From NCBI GenBank assembly GCA_035544675.1, contig DATKCA010000014.1, forward strand, positions 1 to 46,273: DNA of 46,273 nucleotides, read 5' to 3'. The notes under the pieces were generated by a model that searched no databases, was not told the DNA's origin, and saw only the letters and a program-made list of their open reading frames with translations. The translations under genes and the position numbers were made by a program. Below, piece by piece: positions 42,831 through 46,273 of the stretch. Origin of the DNA: DATKCA01 sp035544675 (GTDB lineage: Bacteria; Acidobacteriota; Thermoanaerobaculia; Gp7-AA8). Position 1 is the stretch's first letter, and the number at the start of each line of letters is the position of its first letter.

Positions 42831-42929
42831 GCCTTTTAGGCCTTAGTCCTTAGGCCTTAGTCCTTAGTCGACTCCTAAGGCCTAACGCCTAAGGCCTAAC
42901 GCCTGAGAGGCCTAACGCCGAAAAGGCCT
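42828..42929. repeat. Heptad inverted repeat array H (TAGGCCT type) between gcvH and gcvPA
   Basis: Left arm units TAGGCCT, TAGTCCT, TAGGCCT, TAGTCCT run from the gcvH stop to 42876. A tiny GTCGAC centre follows. Right arm: CCTAAGG, CCTAACG, CCTAAGG, CCTAACG, CCTGAGAGG, CCTAACG and AAAAGGCCT (42874-42929). The last unit is joined directly to the gcvPA ATG. The whole ribosome-binding region of gcvPA is thus repeat sequence, possibly hidden in a hairpin. Confidence 0.9.
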
Positions 42930-44330
42930 ATGTCAAATCTCCCCGACCCCACCGACCCCGCGAACGTTCACCGCTACATTCCCAACGCCGCCGCCGACGT
43001 CGCCGAGATGCTCGAGGTCATCGGCGTCGACTCCATCGACCGGCTGTTCGACACGATCCCGGACGAGGTCAAGCTCGACCGGCTGCTGGACATCCCCGGG
43101 CCGTGGTCGGAGATCGAGTCGCGGCAGTGGTTCCGCGCGCTCGCGGCCAAGAACATGACGGCCGCCGATCACGTCTCGTTTCTGGGCGGCGGCGCGTACC
43201 TGCACTATCAGCCGGCGTGCGTCGATCAGCTCCTGCTGCGCGCGGAGTTCCTGACCTCGTACACGCCGTACCAGCCGGAGGTCTCGCAGGGAACGCTGCA
43301 GTCGATCTTCGAGTATCAGACGCATCAGTGCCTGCTCACCGCGCTCGACGTCGCCAACGCCTCGCTGTACGACGGCTCGACGGCGTTGTGCGAGGCCGTG
43401 CTGCTCGCCGAGCGGGTGGGGAAGGGGCGGACGAAGGTCGTCATTGCCCGAAGCGTGCATCCTCAATACACCGCCACCGTCCGCGCGTACGTGCAGAACC
43501 TGGGGCTGGAGGTGGTGGAGGTGGGCTGGACGAACGACGGGCGTGTCGACACGACTGCGCTTCGCGCCGCAAGCCAGGGCGCATTCGCCGTGGCCATCCA
43601 GTCCCCGAACTTCCTCGGCGTGGTCGAGGACTACGACGCGATCGGTGAGATCGCCACCGGCGCCGGCGCCACGAAAATCACCGTCATCGCCGAAGCGACG
43701 TCCCTCGGCGTCGTCAGTCCGCCCGGGCTGCACGGCTTCGACATCGCCGTCGGCGAAGGTCAGGCCTGGGGCATCCCCACGCAGTTCGGCGGGCCGTATG
43801 TCGGGTTCATGGTCGTCAAGGACGCGCTCAAGCGGCACATGCCCGGGCGTCTGGTCGGCGAGACCGTGGACGTGGATGGGCGGCGCGCGTACGTGCTGAC
43901 GCTGGCTACGCGCGAGCAGCACATCCGCCGCGGAAAGGCCACGTCGAATATCTGCACGAACGAGGCGCTCATCGCACTGGCCGCGAACATCTACCTGTCG
44001 CTGATGGGCAAGGACGGGTTGCGCGAGGTGGCCACGCAGTCGCTGCAGAAGGCGGCGTATCTGCGCTCCAGGCTGAGGGAGCTCGGCTCGGTGACGATGC
44101 CGTTCAGCGGGCCGGTGTACAACGAGTTCGTGGTGCGAACGCCGTTTCCGGCCGGGAAGATCCTGGGCGATCTCGAGCACGAGAAGATCCTGGGCGGCAT
44201 TCCGCTGGGGCAGTTCTATCCGGAGCATCCCAACGACTTCCTGGTCGCGGTCACCGAGCTGCACTCCCGCGAGCAGCTCGATCGCTTCGCCGCCTCGCTC
44301 ACCGCGGCGATCTCACGGGAGCGCCGATGA
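42930..44330 (+). CDS. gcvPA: Glycine dehydrogenase (decarboxylating) subunit 1
   Basis: A 466-residue subunit corresponding to the N-terminal half of one-chain GcvP. With GcvPB it decarboxylates glycine and loads the aminomethyl group on GcvH. Family segments: RYIPNAAADVAEMLEVIG, FLGGGAYLHYQPACVDQLLL, FLTSYTPYQPEVSQGTLQSI, EYQTHQCLLTALDVANASLY and GRLVGETVDVDGRRAYVLTL. Length is typical of the split form. ATG 42930 comes straight out of the repeat array with only AAAAGG as a Shine-Dalgarno-like sequence. The stop overlaps the gcvPB start (ATGA). Confidence 0.95.
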   Translation: MSNLPDPTDPANVHRYIPNAAADVAEMLEVIGVDSIDRLFDTIPDEVKLDRLLDIPGPWSEIESRQWFRALAAKNMTAADHVSFLGGGAYLHYQPACVDQLLLRAEFLTSYTPYQPEVSQGTLQSIFEYQTHQCLLTALDVANASLYDGSTALCEAVLLAERVGKGRTKVVIARSVHPQYTATVRAYVQNLGLEVVEVGWTNDGRVDTTALRAASQGAFAVAIQSPNFLGVVEDYDAIGEIATGAGATKITVIAEATSLGVVSPPGLHGFDIAVGEGQAWGIPTQFGGPYVGFMVVKDALKRHMPGRLVGETVDVDGRRAYVLTLATREQHIRRGKATSNICTNEALIALAANIYLSLMGKDGLREVATQSLQKAAYLRSRLRELGSVTMPFSGPVYNEFVVRTPFPAGKILGDLEHEKILGGIPLGQFYPEHPNDFLVAVTELHSREQLDRFAASLTAAISRERR

Positions 44331-45607
44331 CGACCGCCGAGGGTGTCGTCGTGAACGAGGCGAAGGATCCCGGGCGGAAGAACGGTGATGCTGCGTCAGC
44401 GTCCCTTCGCGGGGGCCTGATCTTCGAGCACTCCAAGAAGGGACGGCGCGGCTATCACCTGCCGGCGCTCGATGTTCCGGAGCGGTCCATCGAGGAGCTG
44501 CTGCCGCGCGGCGTGAGGCGGGATGAGGTGGCCGGCGAGGTGGAGGTGTCGGAAGTCGACGTCATCCGGCACTTCACGCGTCTGTCAAAGCTGAACGTGT
44601 CGATCGATGCGGGGTTGTATCCGCTCGGCTCGTGCACGATGAAGCACAACCCGCGGCTGAACGAGGAGATCGCGCGCACGCCCGGCTTCGCGCTGTCGCA
44701 TCCGCTGCAGCCGGACCATCAGGTCCAGGGGAACCTGGAGCTGCTGTGGTGGCTGGAGCAGACGCTCAAGGAGATCTTCGGCCTTCCGCGCGTGACGCTG
44801 CAGCCGGTGGCGGGCGCGCACGGCGAGCTGACCGGGATCCTGATGGTGCACAAGGCGCTGGCCAGGAGCGGCAATGCGCGGAAGTACGTCCTGATCCCCG
44901 ACTCGGCGCACGGGACGAACCCGGCCTCGGCGGCGTTCGCCGGCTATGAGATCCGGGAGCTGAAGTCGAACAGTCGCGGCACGGTCGATCTCTCGACGCT
45001 GGCCGAGGCGGTGACCGAGGATGTGGCGGCGCTGATGGTGACGGTGCCGAACACGCTGGGCGTGTTCGAGAGCGAGATCCGCAAGATGGCGGAGATCCTC
45101 CATGCCAAGGGTGCGTACCTGTATTGCGACGGCGCGAACCTGAACGCGTTCGTGGGGGTGGCGCGGCCGGGGGAGATGGGCATCGACGTCATCCACGCCA
45201 ACCTGCACAAGACGTTCTCCACGCCGCACGGGGGTGGGGGGCCGGGTGCGGGGCCGGTGGGTGTGTCGGAGCGGCTGATGCCGTTCGTTCCGACGCCGAC
45301 GGTGGAGCGGCGTGAAGACGGCACGTTCTATCTCGAGTACAGCCACCCCGACTCGATCGGGCGAATCCGCGCGTTCAACGGCAACTTCGGGGTGATGGTG
45401 CGCGCGCTGACGTACATGCGGTCGATGGGACCGACGGGTCTGCGGCGTGTGGCGCAGCTGGCGGTGCTGAACGCGAACTACATCCGGGCCCGGCTCAGGG
45501 GGACGTATCACCTGCCGTACGATGCGCCGTCGATGCACGAGGTGGTGTTCAGCGACAGGAACCAGGTCGCGCGCAACGTGCACACGCTGGACATCGCCAA
45601 GAGCTGA
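44327..45607 (+). CDS. gcvPB: Glycine dehydrogenase subunit 2, main part (frameshifted near the end)
   Basis: A 426-residue open frame corresponding to the PLP-binding half of GcvP. PLP Lys295 is in ANLHKTFSTPHGGGGPGAGP. LNVSIDAGLYPLGSCTMKHN, PVAGAHGELTGILM, DSAHGTNPASAAFAG and SIGRIRAFNGNFGVMVRA are intact. The family normally continues ...LDIAKRLMDYGFHPPT, but here the frame reads LDIAKS and stops at TGA 45605-45607. The expected rest, starting MDYGFHPPTIYFPL, follows at once in another frame. One lost base near 45600-45603 explains this. The missing tail (~80 residues) includes conserved sequence, so the enzyme may be impaired if the lesion is real. An N-terminal extension of ~28 residues precedes the family start. 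Confidence 0.9.
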   Translation: MTTAEGVVVNEAKDPGRKNGDAASASLRGGLIFEHSKKGRRGYHLPALDVPERSIEELLPRGVRRDEVAGEVEVSEVDVIRHFTRLSKLNVSIDAGLYPLGSCTMKHNPRLNEEIARTPGFALSHPLQPDHQVQGNLELLWWLEQTLKEIFGLPRVTLQPVAGAHGELTGILMVHKALARSGNARKYVLIPDSAHGTNPASAAFAGYEIRELKSNSRGTVDLSTLAEAVTEDVAALMVTVPNTLGVFESEIRKMAEILHAKGAYLYCDGANLNAFVGVARPGEMGIDVIHANLHKTFSTPHGGGGPGAGPVGVSERLMPFVPTPTVERREDGTFYLEYSHPDSIGRIRAFNGNFGVMVRALTYMRSMGPTGLRRVAQLAVLNANYIRARLRGTYHLPYDAPSMHEVVFSDRNQVARNVHTLDIAKS

Positions 45608-45849
45608 TGGATTACGGCTTTCATCCGCCGACGATCTATTTCCCGCTGATCGTGTCGGGGGCGTTGATGATCGAGCCGACGGAGACGGAGCCGAAGGAAG
45701 AGCTGGACGCGTTCTGCGATGCCATGATCGCGATCGCGCGGGAGTGCGAGGAGCGTCCGGAGCTGGTGCGGAGCGCGCCGCACACCACGCCGGTGCGCCG
45801 CCTGGACGAGGCGCGCGCGGCGCGCCAGCCGGTCCTGCGCTGGAAGTGA
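45607..45849 (+). CDS. gcvPB: Glycine dehydrogenase subunit 2, C-terminal fragment
   Basis: An 80-residue open frame that is the direct continuation of gcvPB in another reading frame: MDYGFHPPTIYFPLIVSGAL, MIEPTETEPKEELDAF and APHTTPVRRLDEARAARQPV, matching the end of the family. Its ATG overlaps the stop of the main part (TGATG), which could allow reinitiation, but there is no independent Shine-Dalgarno sequence. The most economical reading is a single-base deletion in the genome or in the assembly. Confidence 0.85.
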   Translation: MDYGFHPPTIYFPLIVSGALMIEPTETEPKEELDAFCDAMIAIARECEERPELVRSAPHTTPVRRLDEARAARQPVLRWK

Positions 45850-45905
45850 CCTTGGCGCGAAGTGGCTGACGGCGTGGAACCCTCCTCCGCTGGCATAATG
45901 CGCGC

Positions 45906-46273
45906 GTGTGGAAACCCTCCCGACGCCAACTCATCATCGGCATCGCCCTCGCCGTCGTCGTGGCCGGTGTCCTCGCTGCCACCATGTCCAGAAGAGGTGA
46001 GAAGCCGATCGAGGTCACCACCGAGAAAGCGATCCGCAAATCGATCACCCAGCTCGTCACCGCCACGGGAAAGATCCAGCCGGAGATCGAAGTGAAGATC
46101 GCGCCGGAAGTCTCCGGCGAGATCGTCGAGATCCCCGTGAAGGAAGGCGACGTCGTCCAGAAGGGGCAGCTTCTGCTGCGCATCAAGCCCGACAGCTATC
46201 GCGCGCAGGTGGAGTCACAGCAGGCGTCGTACAACAGCGCGCGTTCCGCGAGCACGCGCTACCGCGCCGAGCT
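45906..46273 (+). CDS. Efflux membrane-fusion protein (HlyD/MacA family), N-terminal part
   Basis: The gene runs off the window end; 122 complete codons are seen from GTG 45906. It starts with a basic end and a membrane anchor (LIIGIALAVVVAGVLAATM), followed by the beta-strand and half-lipoyl motif GKIQPEIEVKIAPEVSGEIV and the turn IPVKEGDVVQKGQLLLRIKP. The start of the coiled-coil hairpin (AQVESQQASYNSARSAST) follows. Such adaptors connect an inner-membrane RND or MacB-type pump with an outer-membrane TolC channel; the pump genes presumably lie beyond the window. The upstream gap (45850-45905) has no terminator. Confidence 0.88.
   Translation, partial: MWKPSRRQLIIGIALAVVVAGVLAATMSRRGEKPIEVTTEKAIRKSITQLVTATGKIQPEIEVKIAPEVSGEIVEIPVKEGDVVQKGQLLLRIKPDSYRAQVESQQASYNSARSASTRYRAE

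Noticed and set aside
45595..45615. Programmed ribosomal frameshift in gcvPB
   Set aside because: No slippery heptamer or downstream stimulator is seen; a one-base deletion or error is simpler.

Overview
This window is a high-GC chromosomal segment from a Gram-negative (diderm) bacterium. Outer-membrane biology is explicit: a TonB-dependent BtuB receptor, LolA, an OmpA-domain protein and an M23 peptidoglycan peptidase. Folate/FAD-type TrmFO, a split glycine decarboxylase (GcvPA/GcvPB), MaeB fused to a phosphotransacetylase domain and a secreted protein with an IPTL-like C-terminal tail together point to Acidobacteriota or a nearby deep-branching phylum. That placement is inference from gene content; no rRNA is present. 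Most genes are housekeeping, and there is no phage, IS element or CRISPR array.

Layout: (1) 1-3.6 kb: the end of an amidohydrolase, a secreted protein with a sorting-like tail, then a cobalamin riboswitch controlling a BtuB-like receptor. (2) 3.6-11.2 kb: a seven-gene same-strand cluster and the most interesting part of the window. It encodes a coiled-coil protein, a PspA/IM30 (ESCRT-III superfamily) protein, a membrane-anchored NMT1-type solute-binding protein fused to an OmpA peptidoglycan-binding domain, an ABC permease, an ABC ATPase, a membrane-anchored coiled-coil protein and a two-module AAA+ ATPase. (3) 11.2-17.2 kb, minus strand: trmFO, a DUF3467 protein, tRNA-Pro(GGG), a GHMP kinase with an unusual C-terminal extension, an M23 peptidase and a secreted protein. 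(4) 17.6-25.9 kb, plus strand: a very large secreted protein, LolA, and tgt-yajC-secD-secF ending in a rho-independent terminator. (5) 26-33.4 kb: maeB, a single-domain response regulator, mnmA, a small membrane protein, glmS and an FN3-type lipoprotein. (6) 33.4-41.2 kb, minus strand: xerC, an unrecognised 611-residue protein, a YyaL-type thioredoxin-domain protein, a solute-binding protein fused to LysM, and a Tat-exported flavin amine oxidase. (7) 41.3-45.8 kb: gcvT-gcvH-gcvPA-gcvPB, the last broken by a frameshift. (8) The start of an efflux membrane-fusion protein runs off the end.

Two themes cut across the genes. First, two solute-binding proteins 30 kb apart share nearly the same N-terminal membrane anchor but end in different peptidoglycan-binding modules (OmpA and LysM). 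This suggests a family of wall-tethered sensors or receptors linked to the PspA/AAA cluster. Second, intergenic spaces are filled by palindromic repeats. The most striking are seven-base-periodic tandem arrays in inverted pairs (eight clear loci), each with its own core heptamer. They start at TAG stop codons and run up to the next gene, sometimes supplying stop codons, start codons or Shine-Dalgarno-like sequence. A second family (TCATTCCGAGCGTAGCGAGG) supplies the start codon of tgt, and a third palindrome is inserted in frame inside tgt.
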